Position numbers and translations under genes: made by a program. The notes beneath the pieces were generated by a model. It made no database searches. It worked only from the letters and a program-made list of their open reading frames with translations, and was not told the origin of the DNA. From Rahnella ecdela (lineage in GTDB: Bacteria > Pseudomonadota > Gammaproteobacteria > Enterobacterales > Enterobacteriaceae), in the NCBI RefSeq assembly GCF_019049625.1, contig NZ_JAFMOY010000109.1, positions 20,617 through 84,616 of the forward strand: 64,000 nt of DNA. Direction: 5' to 3'. Shown one piece after another: positions 38,292 through 46,330 of this stretch. Within the stretch, counting starts at the first letter, position 1. Each line of letters opens with the position of its first letter.

Positions 38292-39542
38292 ATGAGTGAC
38301 AAATCTGGCATGCAGAATTACAACCGCACACGCGTGCTGACTTTAATTGGCACCATCCTGACTCAGCTTGCGCTGGGTTCCGTGTATACCTGGAGCCTGT
38401 TTAACGGTCAGTTGTCTGAGAAACTGGGTGAACCGGTGAGCCGCGTGGCACTGACCTTTGGGATCCTGAGCCTGTGTCTGGCGCTGGCCTCATCCGTTGC
38501 CGGTAAACTTCAGGAACGCTTTGGCGTGCGTACCGTCACCATCGCCGCAGGTTTACTGATGGCCGCCGGTTTTGCGCTGACGGCGCATTCAGACAATGTT
38601 CTGATGCTTTACATCAGCGCCGGTGTGCTGGTGGGTCTGGCAGACGGTGCCGGTTACCTGCTGACGCTCACCAACTGCGTGAAATGGTTCCCTGAGCGCA
38701 AAGGCCTGATTTCCGCCTGTTCTATCGGCGCTTACGGTCTGGGCAGTTTGTTATTCAAATTCGTTTGCGGCCATCTGCTGGCCACCGAAGGTCTGCAAAA
38801 TACCTTCATGATTTGGGGCGGTATTGCGATGGTGATGGTGATTGCCGGCGCGATGATGATGAAAGATGCGCCAAAACAGGAAACAGCAGACGTCACCCGC
38901 GAAGAAAGCAGCCTGAATGACAGTACCAATGACACCCGCGATTTCACACTGGCAGAAGCCATTCGTGCCCCTCAATACTGGATGCTGGCGCTGATGTTCC
39001 TGACTGCCTGCATGAGCGGTTTGTATGTGATTGGTGTGGCAAAAGATATCGGCCAGAGCCTGGTGAAACTGGATGCACTGACCGCCGCCAACGCTGTAAC
39101 CGTGATTGCGATTGCCAACCTGAGTGGTCGTCTGGTGCTCGGTGTGTTATCTGACAAAATGCAGCGTATCCGCGTCATTTCTATCGCGCAAATTGTGTCA
39201 CTGGCGGGAATGAGCCTGATGTTGTTCACACAGATGAACGAGATGATGTTCTTCGTCTCCGTTGCCTGTGTGGCCTTCAGCTTCGGCGGCACCATCACCG
39301 TTTACCCGTCTCTGGTCAGCGACTTCTTTGGTCTGAACAACATGACTAAAAACTACGGTCTCCTGTACCTGGGCTTTGGTATCGGCAGCATCTTCGCTTC
39401 TCTGGTCGCATCCCTGTTCGGTGGCTTCGCCGTGACCTTCAGCATCATCACTGTATTATTGATTGTGTCATTGGTTCTTTCTGCCACGATTCGCTTACCG
39501 AATAAATCAGAAGCAGGTCATAATACGCTCCAGCACGTGTAA
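38292..39542 (+). CDS. yhjX: OFA-family MFS transporter, YhjX orthologue
   Basis: A 416-residue, twelve-span transporter of the oxalate/formate antiporter (OFA) branch. It is closely similar to E. coli YhjX (TLIGTILTQLALGSVYTWSLFNG, LVGLADGAGYLLTLTNCVKWFPERKG, LTACMSGLYVIGVAKDIGQSL). E. coli YhjX is induced by pyruvate through the YpdA-YpdB two-component system, and a matching repeat lies upstream here. The ATG at 38292 has GGGAGA upstream. The transported compound, possibly pyruvate or a related acid, is not settled. Closed by a terminator. Confidence 0.9.
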   Translation: MSDKSGMQNYNRTRVLTLIGTILTQLALGSVYTWSLFNGQLSEKLGEPVSRVALTFGILSLCLALASSVAGKLQERFGVRTVTIAAGLLMAAGFALTAHSDNVLMLYISAGVLVGLADGAGYLLTLTNCVKWFPERKGLISACSIGAYGLGSLLFKFVCGHLLATEGLQNTFMIWGGIAMVMVIAGAMMMKDAPKQETADVTREESSLNDSTNDTRDFTLAEAIRAPQYWMLALMFLTACMSGLYVIGVAKDIGQSLVKLDALTAANAVTVIAIANLSGRLVLGVLSDKMQRIRVISIAQIVSLAGMSLMLFTQMNEMMFFVSVACVAFSFGGTITVYPSLVSDFFGLNNMTKNYGLLYLGFGIGSIFASLVASLFGGFAVTFSIITVLLIVSLVLSATIRLPNKSEAGHNTLQHV

Positions 39543-39568
39543 AGCAGCAGCTGAGCGCATCATAAATG

Positions 39569-39602
39569 ATGAACGGGAGCACAATTTGCTCCCGTTCCTT
39601 AT
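39569..39602 (+). terminator. Terminator after yhjX
   Basis: Perfect 11-base stem GAACGGGAGCA (39571-39581) / TGCTCCCGTTC (39587-39597) with a short pyrimidine tail. Confidence 0.75.
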
Positions 39603-39678
39603 GAATAAAGCATATAAAATCGGCCGCTGAATCACGCAATCCCTATGACAAAATGTGAACAGACCGGACGCCCGAACA

Positions 39679-39882
39679 ATGAAACGCACCACCCTCGCTC
39701 TTTTCAGCCTGATGATCGCAATGACCACCTTTAACAGCATTGCCGCACTTCACCCTTCCAGCTCACAGGAAGTGGCTTCTGAACTGAACCGTAAAGCCAG
39801 CGAAAGCGGTACCCGCCCTTCTACGACCATCGACGCCAGCGCGCATAACAAACTGACCGCCAGCAGCGATTATCTGCAGTAA
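39679..39882 (+). CDS. Small exported protein of unknown function
   Basis: A 67-residue product with a signal peptide (MKRTTLALFSLMIAMTTFNSIAA) and a short polar mature part (about 44 residues) rich in Ser, Ala and Thr without cysteines. Ribosome site is weak. The clear signal peptide and normal codon use argue that it is real. I recognise no family. It precedes a set of even smaller membrane peptides. Confidence 0.55.
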   Translation: MKRTTLALFSLMIAMTTFNSIAALHPSSSQEVASELNRKASESGTRPSTTIDASAHNKLTASSDYLQ

Positions 39883-40085
39883 TTCCTCTGCAGGAGCTTT
39901 GCACTTGCCGGGCGTTTTGCGCACAAACTTCCGGCCCTGAATCAGAACTGCCCCGCACTATATGAGATTTTTCAGACTAAGTGATCAAATTTAGAGCAGA
40001 TATGTATCCCCATAATTTTTATGTTTGATATAATTTTTGCGGTAAATTGATTATCTGAATGATCAACCCACACAAGGAGTGTGAA

Positions 40086-40172
40086 ATGAAGGCAACTGCA
40101 TTTTGGTTAATTATGGCCGGAGGCTCTGTCGGGATCGGTTACATGATGGCATTGATGATGGAGTTCCTCTAA
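40086..40172 (+). CDS. 28-residue membrane peptide
   Basis: AAGGAG lies 8 bases before the ATG. The peptide MKATAFWLIMAGG... is one hydrophobic span from start to end, containing glycines and many methionines (GYMMALMMEF). It is too short for standard gene finding. A GATATAAT element about 60 bases upstream (40026-40033) may be its promoter. First of three small membrane genes in a row. Function unknown. Confidence 0.6.
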   Translation: MKATAFWLIMAGGSVGIGYMMALMMEFL

Positions 40173-40212
40173 TCCCGCAACGTTGTATGTGATGGAAAAA
40201 TAAGGATATTAT

Positions 40213-40323
40213 ATGAAATTCTACAGTCCAAAACGCATTATTCTCTACACCGCCGCGGCGATTGCTCTGCTGATCATCATCGGTCTGGTCACGCATTTCA
40301 CCGTCAGTCACCTGGCCGCATAA
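40213..40323 (+). CDS. 36-residue membrane peptide
   Basis: Starts MKFYSPKRIILYTAAAIALL. A basic N-terminus (positive-inside) is followed by a single span and a short polar end (THFTVSHLAA), predicting N-in/C-out topology. Upstream AAGGATATTAT serves as ribosome site. It begins 40 bases after the previous small gene, so the two are probably on one transcript. No family recognised. Confidence 0.6.
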   Translation: MKFYSPKRIILYTAAAIALLIIIGLVTHFTVSHLAA

Positions 40324-40419
40324 CGTTTTTTCTTCCGTTTTCCGTTTTGCCACGTGGCGATACAACCGGTATCGCCGCATAATGCTGCAACTGAGCAGTC
40401 AAAGCGGAAGGATTGAAAT

Positions 40420-40557
40420 ATGACATACAAAGGATTAATGATTGTTGCCGTCGTCATCGTGCTGGCAAGCATCGGTTCTGAATCTTTGATTCAGAAAGGT
40501 ATTGCACTGGCGGACGCTAAAATCGATCAGGTCATCTCGCACTACGCCGACAAATAA
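40420..40557 (+). CDS. 45-residue membrane peptide with amphipathic tail
   Basis: Starts MTYKGLMIVAVVIVLASIG. One span is followed by a charged helix (ALADAKIDQVISHYADK). GGAAGGATTGAAAT precedes the ATG. The C-terminal pattern LAD...QVI.HY.D recurs in the 52-residue peptide at 48687-48845, suggesting that the two are distant relatives. Third of the tandem small genes, followed by a structured region and a terminator. Function unknown. Confidence 0.65.
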   Translation: MTYKGLMIVAVVIVLASIGSESLIQKGIALADAKIDQVISHYADK

Positions 40558-40603
40558 GCCTTACATCTGCTGGATTAACCTTACCGGGTGATGACAAAAC
40601 CAT

Positions 40604-40708
40604 ACACAGGGTTTGATATCTTAAATCCATCAAATGTTGTGTGATGTCCCTGTGTAATACCCCTGTAGAACCCTGTTATTTTGCCCGCCGCGTGCGGGCT
40701 TTTTTTTG
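40604..40708 (+). ncRNA. Structured 3' region or small RNA ending in a strong terminator
   Basis: ACACAGGG (40604-40611) can pair with CCCTGTGT (40648-40655), and TTTGAT (40612-40617) with ATCAAA (40629-40634). About 30 bases later a GCCCGC / GCGGGC hairpin (40683-40688 / 40694-40699) with T8 ends transcription. It could be the 3' UTR of the small-peptide transcript or an Hfq-type small RNA. It matches no small RNA that I know. Confidence 0.35.
40681..40708 (+). terminator. Terminator of the small membrane peptide cluster
   Basis: GCCCGC-CGCGT-GCGGGC hairpin followed by eight T. Confidence 0.88.
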
Positions 40709-40784
40709 CCTGTTTTCCGGCAAAGGCGTCATTGGGATTGGATTGGGATTGAATACACTGCTTATTTACGAAGCATTTGGGTTG

Positions 40785-40890
40785 AATCAAGGCGGCAACT
40801 GAGCGAGCCCCCGGGGAGCATACATCAGTATGTGACAGGGGTGAGCGAAGGAAGCCAACGCTGAGTCAGCCCAAAGGATGAAGTAAAGAA
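40785..40890. repeat. Intergenic dispersed repeat, Yersiniaceae type
   Basis: The stretch running from AAGGCGGCAACTGAGCGAG through GTGAGCGAAGGAAGCCAACG to CCCAAAGGATGAAG resembles a family of about 100-150-base intergenic repeats that I associate with Yersinia, Serratia and Rahnella genomes. It contains internal dyads (CATAC/GTATG and CCCC/GGGG). Identification is from memory of similar sequences. Only one copy is in this window. The rest of 40710-41055 shows no gene. Confidence 0.45.
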
Positions 40891-41058
40891 GTGCCGGTAC
40901 TTTCCCGGCCGTCATATTATGGTGCAAGCGTCCATCGTACACTCCGACATTGCACGGCCTGAGCACGGCCTTTTCACAACAGAAAAAACGGCTGGTGGCG
41001 AAATAATTCAACCGGCTTTTCTGTTGCGGCTCCTGGAAATAATTTCAGAAGCTTTTAA

Positions 41059-41095
41059 ATAATAAACCCCGGCGTTGGCCAGGGCTTATTTTTAT
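41059..41095. terminator. Terminator after the cold-shock gene
   Basis: AATAAaCCCcGGC (41061-41073) / GCCaGGGcTTATT (41078-41090) stem with a T-rich flank on the right and an AT-rich flank on the left, 100 bases past the cold-shock gene stop. Confidence 0.5.
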
Positions 41096-41190
41096 CATTT
41101 AGAATGTCGATACTGAAATAATTATTCTGTCTGCTCCGGGTTTACCCCATCTTCGCTATTGCAGAGTGCTCACTTCAATATCTGGCGACA

Positions 41191-41403
41191 TTACAGAACG
41201 ACAACGTTACCCGCTGAAGGGCCTTTCTGACCTTGTTCGATGGTGAACTCAACGTTCTGACCTTCGTCCAGGGTTTTGAAATCATTGCTCTGGATTGCAG
41301 AGAAGTGAACGAACACGTCTTTGCTGCCGTCTGCAGGGCTGATGAAACCGAAACCTTTACCAGCGTCAAACCATTTTACTAAACCAGTCATTTTATTAGA
41401 CAT
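41191..41403 (-). CDS. CspA-family cold-shock protein
   Basis: A 70-residue RNA chaperone with both RNP motifs (KGFGFI and VFVHF). The start [12 protein letters not shown] is closest to E. coli CspB, CspG and CspA. The conserved end is [10 protein letters not shown]. It binds and melts single-stranded RNA at low temperature. The 365-base stretch 41404-41768 upstream fits the long 5' leader usual for cold-induced csp genes. It contains no other gene that I can see apart from the terminator at 41725-41749. Which paralogue it is cannot be settled here. Confidence 0.95.
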   Translation of the reverse strand: MSNKMTGLVKWFDAGKGFGFISPADGSKDVFVHFSAIQSNDFKTLDEGQNVEFTIEQGQKGPSAGNVVVL

Positions 41404-41721
41404 AGGAAATACCTTCTTCGTTTTTATTTTATGATGCCATAGGGCAAGACAGGTCTGTTTTTATTTGAAATACTTATGGATGCATCAGAGAAGGAAATTC
41501 GTCGGAGAAAGGATTTGCTATATCACTTGAACCAGGAACTGCTTTACTAAAATGTCTTACATAAATAGGTCTTAACCACAAACCGTTGACGCTATTTACA
41601 CACAGCGGGATTTATTAAGCAAGTGTTAATTTCATCGGGATTATATTCGCAGTAATTTTATTTCTGCATGGAATAACGCACAAGCCGCCGCTGACGGTGG
41701 CTGTAGCCTGATAAGAAAAAT

Positions 41722-41755
41722 ATTAAGCCTGCCAATATCGGGCAGGCTTTAAGAA
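41722..41755 (-). terminator. Terminator after the YaiW-like gene
   Basis: AAGCCTGCC (41725-41733) / GGCAGGCTT (41741-41749) stem, followed on the minus strand by TAATATTTTTC. Confidence 0.75.
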
Positions 41756-41768
41756 TCTTTACCTTAAA

Positions 41769-42884
41769 TCAGCTGGCGTTAGCGCGTTTTACGCAATCTG
41801 CACGTCGCCCATCGACTCTTTTTGCGAACCAGGCGGTGGTCAGCTTGCGGGTGATTTTCGGACTTTCCAGCGTAATGCCCGGCAGCATTTCGCGCGGCTG
41901 ACGTTTACCGGTGGTTTTATCCGCCAGTGCGTAAACCTGTTTATAGAGCGCCGTATCCTCGAATTCCAGTTGCTCGCCCTTCTCCAGCGCTTTGCGGATT
42001 GCGCTGTTGCTGATATCCAGACGCTTACTCAGCGTGCGCACCGCCAGCTCAGTGCTGCCCGGTTTTTCAGTGCCATAATTTATGAGATCGCCATCCAGCG
42101 CCAGCGGAATGCCCGACACTTTGCTCACTGCGCTCTGGAACGCGGCGTTGCGGCTGGCGTACCAGCCTGCATTGAAATCGGCAAAGCGATAAAGTGACTG
42201 CGAATAATGGGTCGGATAACCCAGAAGATGTTTCACCCCGAACCATACACCACCGCGACGGCTGAAGACTTCGTTACGAACTGAGCCGTCAATTTTGTAC
42301 GGATATCCCTTAGCATTTTGTTCGGCGAACGCGATGCTGACCTGCATCGGACCGCCGGTATGCACCGGATTCAGGTTGCCAAACAGTTTCTGCCCCATCG
42401 GCACCATATCAATGAAATCATCGAAAATGGCGCTGAGCTGCTTCTCGGTTTTTACGTTATCCAACCGCTCGCTGTAAGATTTGCCGTTTGGTGATTTTAA
42501 CAGCAGCGCTGTGTGCACCAGGAAATTCGGCACGTGAACCGCATCAGCGCGACGGTCTATTTCTTTCCACGCAATCTTGCCCAGACCGGGCACAGGCGCA
42601 TCCGGATTAAAGTTGGATTCCTGCTGCGCAACCGCCAGTACCGAACAGATGTTTTCCGTTGTTGCCGGAATGTTTTGCGTGGTCAATGCGGCGGTAATGT
42701 CCGTCGCCCAGCCTTTTTTGTCCGGCGCGCCGGCAGGCATCAGCCGGACGATATCCGCTTTCACGTCACGCGGATTTTGCGCCGGTGCTTCACTCTTTTT
42801 CGTTGATGTACAACCGGCGAGCACAACCATCGCCAGAAACGGAGCAAAACGTCGTATTGAAAATCGCTTACGGATCAACATCAT
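41769..42884 (-). CDS. yaiW: DUF1615 lipoprotein, YaiW orthologue
   Basis: A 371-residue lipoprotein (signal ending VVLAG-C) that is similar throughout to E. coli YaiW: ICSVLAVAQQESNFNPD, KIAWKEIDRRAD, FNAGWYASRNAAFQSAVSK, PREMLPGITLESPKITRKLTTAWFAKRVD. E. coli YaiW is a surface-exposed outer-membrane lipoprotein that helps SbmA-dependent uptake of proline-rich antimicrobial peptides. No sbmA lies nearby. Two adjacent ATG codons follow GGAAAGG, and either may start the protein. Confidence 0.88.
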   Translation of the reverse strand: MMLIRKRFSIRRFAPFLAMVVLAGCTSTKKSEAPAQNPRDVKADIVRLMPAGAPDKKGWATDITAALTTQNIPATTENICSVLAVAQQESNFNPDAPVPGLGKIAWKEIDRRADAVHVPNFLVHTALLLKSPNGKSYSERLDNVKTEKQLSAIFDDFIDMVPMGQKLFGNLNPVHTGGPMQVSIAFAEQNAKGYPYKIDGSVRNEVFSRRGGVWFGVKHLLGYPTHYSQSLYRFADFNAGWYASRNAAFQSAVSKVSGIPLALDGDLINYGTEKPGSTELAVRTLSKRLDISNSAIRKALEKGEQLEFEDTALYKQVYALADKTTGKRQPREMLPGITLESPKITRKLTTAWFAKRVDGRRADCVKRANAS

Positions 42885-43006
42885 CCTTTCCCTGAAATAA
42901 TTACCCTGAAGATGACGTTAACGAAGATAGCCATGCTGATCTAGCAAAAAATTATCTTTATGCGTTAAGGTTAAGGCTCTGATGATGGAGATAAAGGAAC
43001 AAGGAA

Positions 43007-43735
43007 ATGATGCATTCTGCGACCCGGACAACAACCTTACACCGCGCATTTTTGCTGCCTTTTATGCTTTTGCTGATGATATTTGCCATCAGCGGTTGTG
43101 GCGATAAAGAGCCTGCACAGCGAAAGGCATTCATTGATTTTCTTCAGACCCGTATTCTGGATAAACCGGTTCTCGCTGTGCCACAACTCAGTGAAGCGCA
43201 GCAAAAAGAGTTTGGCGATTACAGTAAAGATTACGCCATCATTACAGGGTTTCATCATCAGATGAACATTGAACTGGATTCCTCGCTGGTGCCAGTTTTT
43301 GCAGGAATGAACGGCGTGAACAGTGTTAATAACCTGCTTGAACAGCGTGATGATTTGAAAAAAATGGCGGACAGCAGCGAAAGATGGAAAGAAAAAATCA
43401 CGCTGCTGAAAACGCAGGCCGACACGCAACATGCGGCACTCAAACAGCCCGATGACCTGAAAAAAGTCTATGATCAGGCTTACAACAAAACCATCGTGCA
43501 GCCTTCCGCGATCACTGAACAGGTATTCGATTTACTGCCGCAGGTGCTGAACCTGATTGTTGAGAAAGCCGATTTCATCAAAAGTCAGGGTAAAAATGTC
43601 ACGATCACCGGCAACCGTCTGCAATTTGCTAATCAGAAGCAGCTGGACAAATACAACGCTATTCAGCAAAAGCTGGTGCCGCTGAATGCGCAACTGATGC
43701 AGCTGAGTCGCCAGATGCAGCAAATGGTACGTTAA
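43007..43735 (+). CDS. DUF3053 lipoprotein, YiaF-like
   Basis: A 242-residue lipoprotein (signal ending FAISG-C, then GDKEPAQRKAFIDFLQ). It belongs to the DUF3053 family that includes E. coli YiaF: the DKE..QRKAFIDFLQ start, QHAALKQPDDLKKVYDQAY and a helical C-terminus are shared. The family is thought to be periplasmic with unknown function. Ends in a helical stretch QLMQLSRQMQQMV. Divergent from the YaiW-like gene, followed by a terminator. Confidence 0.85.
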   Translation: MMHSATRTTTLHRAFLLPFMLLLMIFAISGCGDKEPAQRKAFIDFLQTRILDKPVLAVPQLSEAQQKEFGDYSKDYAIITGFHHQMNIELDSSLVPVFAGMNGVNSVNNLLEQRDDLKKMADSSERWKEKITLLKTQADTQHAALKQPDDLKKVYDQAYNKTIVQPSAITEQVFDLLPQVLNLIVEKADFIKSQGKNVTITGNRLQFANQKQLDKYNAIQQKLVPLNAQLMQLSRQMQQMVR

Positions 43736-43752
43736 ACCCGCAGCCAGCGAAC

Positions 43753-43777
43753 AGACCGCCGTCAGGCGGTTTTTTCA
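43753..43777 (+). terminator. Terminator after the DUF3053 gene
   Basis: ACCGCC GTCA GGCGGT hairpin (43755-43770) followed by T5-6. Confidence 0.88.
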
Positions 43778-43825
43778 TGGCGATGCTTTTGTTATGGTGT
43801 GCAGCAATTAAATAAGGAGACACCT

Positions 43826-44098
43826 ATGAATGACGATACCCTGAACAAACGCGTTGACCAGCTCGAGCGCGTAAACCGTGAACTTCTGGTGCAGATTTCT
43901 GCCATGCGTCTGCTCTTTGGCAGCGTCGGCAATGTGCTCAATGCCAGCCAGGAAAATGCGTTCACTATCGCGGTCAATCAGTCGCTGGAAGCCAATCGTG
44001 CTGACGTCGCGAATCAGGCAGACCTGGATGAAGCTTCCCGCAAATTCCGCGAAGATGTCTTTAAGTGCACAGAATCTTTGTTGCCGGGCACCCGCTAA
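43826..44098 (+). CDS. Small cytoplasmic coiled-coil protein of unknown function
   Basis: A 90-residue product from the ATG at 43826 (AAGGAG 9 bases upstream). The N-terminal third has leucine-rich heptads (LNKRVDQLERVNRELLVQISAMRLL) typical of a short coiled coil. The C-terminal half is acidic with one cysteine. No membrane span or signal. I recognise no family. It sits alone between two terminators. Confidence 0.72.
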   Translation: MNDDTLNKRVDQLERVNRELLVQISAMRLLFGSVGNVLNASQENAFTIAVNQSLEANRADVANQADLDEASRKFREDVFKCTESLLPGTR

Positions 44099-44099
44099 A

Positions 44100-44140
44100 A
44101 CACAAAAAAAGGCCCGGGCAATCTGCCTGAGCCTTTTCAT
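44100..44140. terminator. Bidirectional terminator between the coiled-coil gene and the diguanylate cyclase
   Basis: GGCCCGGGCA (44110-44119) / TGCCTGAGCC (44123-44132) stem with one mismatch, flanked by A7 on the left and T4 on the right. It serves both convergent genes. Confidence 0.8.
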
Positions 44141-44152
44141 CACCCTTCGTAA

Positions 44153-45715
44153 TTACAGGTTTATAACCCGGTTACGCCCCTCATTTTTCGCCTGATATAA
44201 CGCTTTGTCCGCCGTTTTTAGTGCGCCGTCAATATTATCCCTCTCAGGATAGAAATGCGTGACGCCCAGCGAAATCGTGACATTTCCCGCACCGTCAAAA
44301 TGCCGGGACTCGACCTGTCGTCGCAAACGTTCTGCCAGCTGAATGGCCTGCGTCACTGATGCGCCGGGCAACAGTAACAGGAACTCTTCGCCGCCCATCC
44401 GGCACAGCAAATCTCCTTCCCTTGAACTGTCCAGAATCAGCTGCGCCAGCTGTGTGATAACCACATCACCAACATCATGACCGTAGGTGTCATTTATCTT
44501 CTTGAAGTGATCGATATCGAGCGTAATAACCGCTATCCGTGCGGATTCTGTCAGCTGTTTATCCACCAGCTCATAAAAACCACGCCGGTTCAGCAGGCCG
44601 GTCATGGGGTCGGTATGTGCTTCGGTACTGAGCTTTTCGATGCGCTGATGCAAAAGGCGGATCCCTTGCAACATCACGGTCTTCAGCTTGGACGATTCAT
44701 AATACCAGGCGTTGACCTGCTCAATTTCTTTGGAGACGTCCTTGGAATCCATGGTGTCCGCCCTGGATGCCAGCTGACGAAGTGGCCGCGAAATATAACG
44801 TGTCAGTAACCAGATGCCGATAAAGACCAGAATCACGATTGGCAGCGTATAAAACAGAACCTGCATCATCACGTGATATAACAAAATAACATCGGCCTGC
44901 GCAGGATGGAGCACCAGAACGGTCCAGCCCGCCACGTCCATTGTCGAAAAACCGACCAGAGATTCTTCTCCCTGCAAGTTTTTCATGCGCACAAATCCCT
45001 GCGTTTTATCACCCAACTGGGCTTTATTCAGGCGCCCTTCCGGCGCACTTTCAATCCAGCCAGACGCTGCGCGGTAAAGCACATCCCCTTCATGGTCGAT
45101 CACATAGATGTAGGCGTCTTTGCGGTAGTTATGCGCGTTGATCAGCGAATCGACAATGCTGCTTTTACTGAGATCGATTTCCGTCGCCAGATAGCCCATA
45201 TAGCCGCCACGCGCATTACGCACAGGGGCTGACAGGACAATGATGTGATTGCCTTGTTCGGTACGAAACGGCGAACTGAGTACCGGGTTATGGGTGGAAA
45301 GTGCCGCCGTATTGGCGTCGGACACCAGTTTGATGCCAACCATATCCGCTGAGTTTCGCGAAGCCGCACGCACCACGCCGGTTTTATCTACCACCAGAAC
45401 CGAACTGAACCGTTTGCTCTGAATATGCAAACGGTCGGCTTCTTCGGTGAGGGCATCAATATTGTCAAATTCATCGCCCAGCAAGTCTGCGCTGTAAGCC
45501 ACCTGTTTTTGTGCTGCATTAAAAAACAGATCTGCCGTCAGCGACAGTCTGGTCGCATACGACTGACTCGCCCGTAAGGACGATTCGATGAGAAGTTTTT
45601 TTTCCACCTGAAATATTGCCAGATAGCTGCTGAGCAAGGTAATAACCGTGCTCACCAGCGCCAGAAGCAATATCAGCCTCTTAAGATTAAATGCAAACCG
45701 CCGCTGCTGATCCAT
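44153..45715 (-). CDS. Membrane diguanylate cyclase with Cache sensor
   Basis: A 520-residue protein. First span about residues 13-32, extracytoplasmic Cache domain about 35-280 (PFRTEQGNHIIVLSAPVRNARGGYMGYLATEIDL), second span about 284-306, short HAMP-like linker, then a GGDEF domain (about 360-520). The active site is GGEEF and the inhibitory RxxD is REGD five residues earlier, so cyclic-di-GMP synthesis with product inhibition is expected. The sensed ligand is unknown. Second cyclase in this window. Confidence 0.93.
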   Translation of the reverse strand: MDQQRRFAFNLKRLILLLALVSTVITLLSSYLAIFQVEKKLLIESSLRASQSYATRLSLTADLFFNAAQKQVAYSADLLGDEFDNIDALTEEADRLHIQSKRFSSVLVVDKTGVVRAASRNSADMVGIKLVSDANTAALSTHNPVLSSPFRTEQGNHIIVLSAPVRNARGGYMGYLATEIDLSKSSIVDSLINAHNYRKDAYIYVIDHEGDVLYRAASGWIESAPEGRLNKAQLGDKTQGFVRMKNLQGEESLVGFSTMDVAGWTVLVLHPAQADVILLYHVMMQVLFYTLPIVILVFIGIWLLTRYISRPLRQLASRADTMDSKDVSKEIEQVNAWYYESSKLKTVMLQGIRLLHQRIEKLSTEAHTDPMTGLLNRRGFYELVDKQLTESARIAVITLDIDHFKKINDTYGHDVGDVVITQLAQLILDSSREGDLLCRMGGEEFLLLLPGASVTQAIQLAERLRRQVESRHFDGAGNVTISLGVTHFYPERDNIDGALKTADKALYQAKNEGRNRVINL

Positions 45716-45822
45716 TCTCTGTCCGTTGAGCTGATGACCATAATTAATACAGAGAATAGCAGTATGTGGGGCAGTGATTTTGATATGCCGCAGTCAGGGC
45801 GGTTTTACTGGCGGTTAAAACA

Positions 45823-46314
45823 TCAGAAAGTTAGCCGGTAAAACTTACTGTCTACCGCCATCAGCGGAAAAGCTTCCGGCAACGCAGATACCGGTATCTC
45901 CTGAAATCCGTTCTTTTCATAAAAACGATGAGCCGCCAGAAATTTATCGGTCGTGCCCAGTAAAACGTCTTTCACTTTTTCAGCCTGTGCATGTTGCAGT
46001 AACGCCTTCAGCAATAATGCCCCCACGCTGTAATCGCGGCCACGATAAGGCGCGCTCACAAACATTTTGCGCAGCGCCGCCTGTGCATTGCCGATATCTT
46101 TCAGGCCCAGCGTCCCCACCACTTTTCCGTCACAGCGGGCGATCCAGAAATCGCCTGTTCCGCGCTGATAAAACCGCGGAATATCGTGCAAATCTGGCTG
46201 CTGCTGTTCGCTTATCGGAATGCCAAATTCCTGATTCTGGATCGGCAAAATCACATCAATCACGCCGCGCTGGTCTGCGGCAGAAAAGCGTTCAATTAAG
46301 ACAGAATGACTCAT
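45823..46314 (-). CDS. GNAT-family N-acetyltransferase
   Basis: A 163-residue single GNAT domain. The acetyl-CoA pyrophosphate-binding segment lies in APYRGRDYSVGALLLKALL (about residues 88-106). Motif B is AAHRFYEKNGFQEI. The acceptor cannot be predicted. GAGGGAG ribosome site. Seventeen bases downstream of a LysR-type gene in the same direction, so possibly co-transcribed with it. Confidence 0.88.
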   Translation of the reverse strand: MSHSVLIERFSAADQRGVIDVILPIQNQEFGIPISEQQQPDLHDIPRFYQRGTGDFWIARCDGKVVGTLGLKDIGNAQAALRKMFVSAPYRGRDYSVGALLLKALLQHAQAEKVKDVLLGTTDKFLAAHRFYEKNGFQEIPVSALPEAFPLMAVDSKFYRLTF

Positions 46315-46330
46315 CTCACACTCCCTCAGT

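Noticed and set aside
40604..40708. RyhB or another known small RNA
   Set aside because: The terminator is similar in type, but the conserved RyhB core and the signatures of CyaR, FnrS, MicA, RprA and OmrA that I can recall are absent.
40787..41011. 74-codon frame on the minus strand in the intergenic repeat
   Set aside because: It covers the dispersed repeat and a dyad-rich stretch. It has no ribosome site or recognisable protein features.
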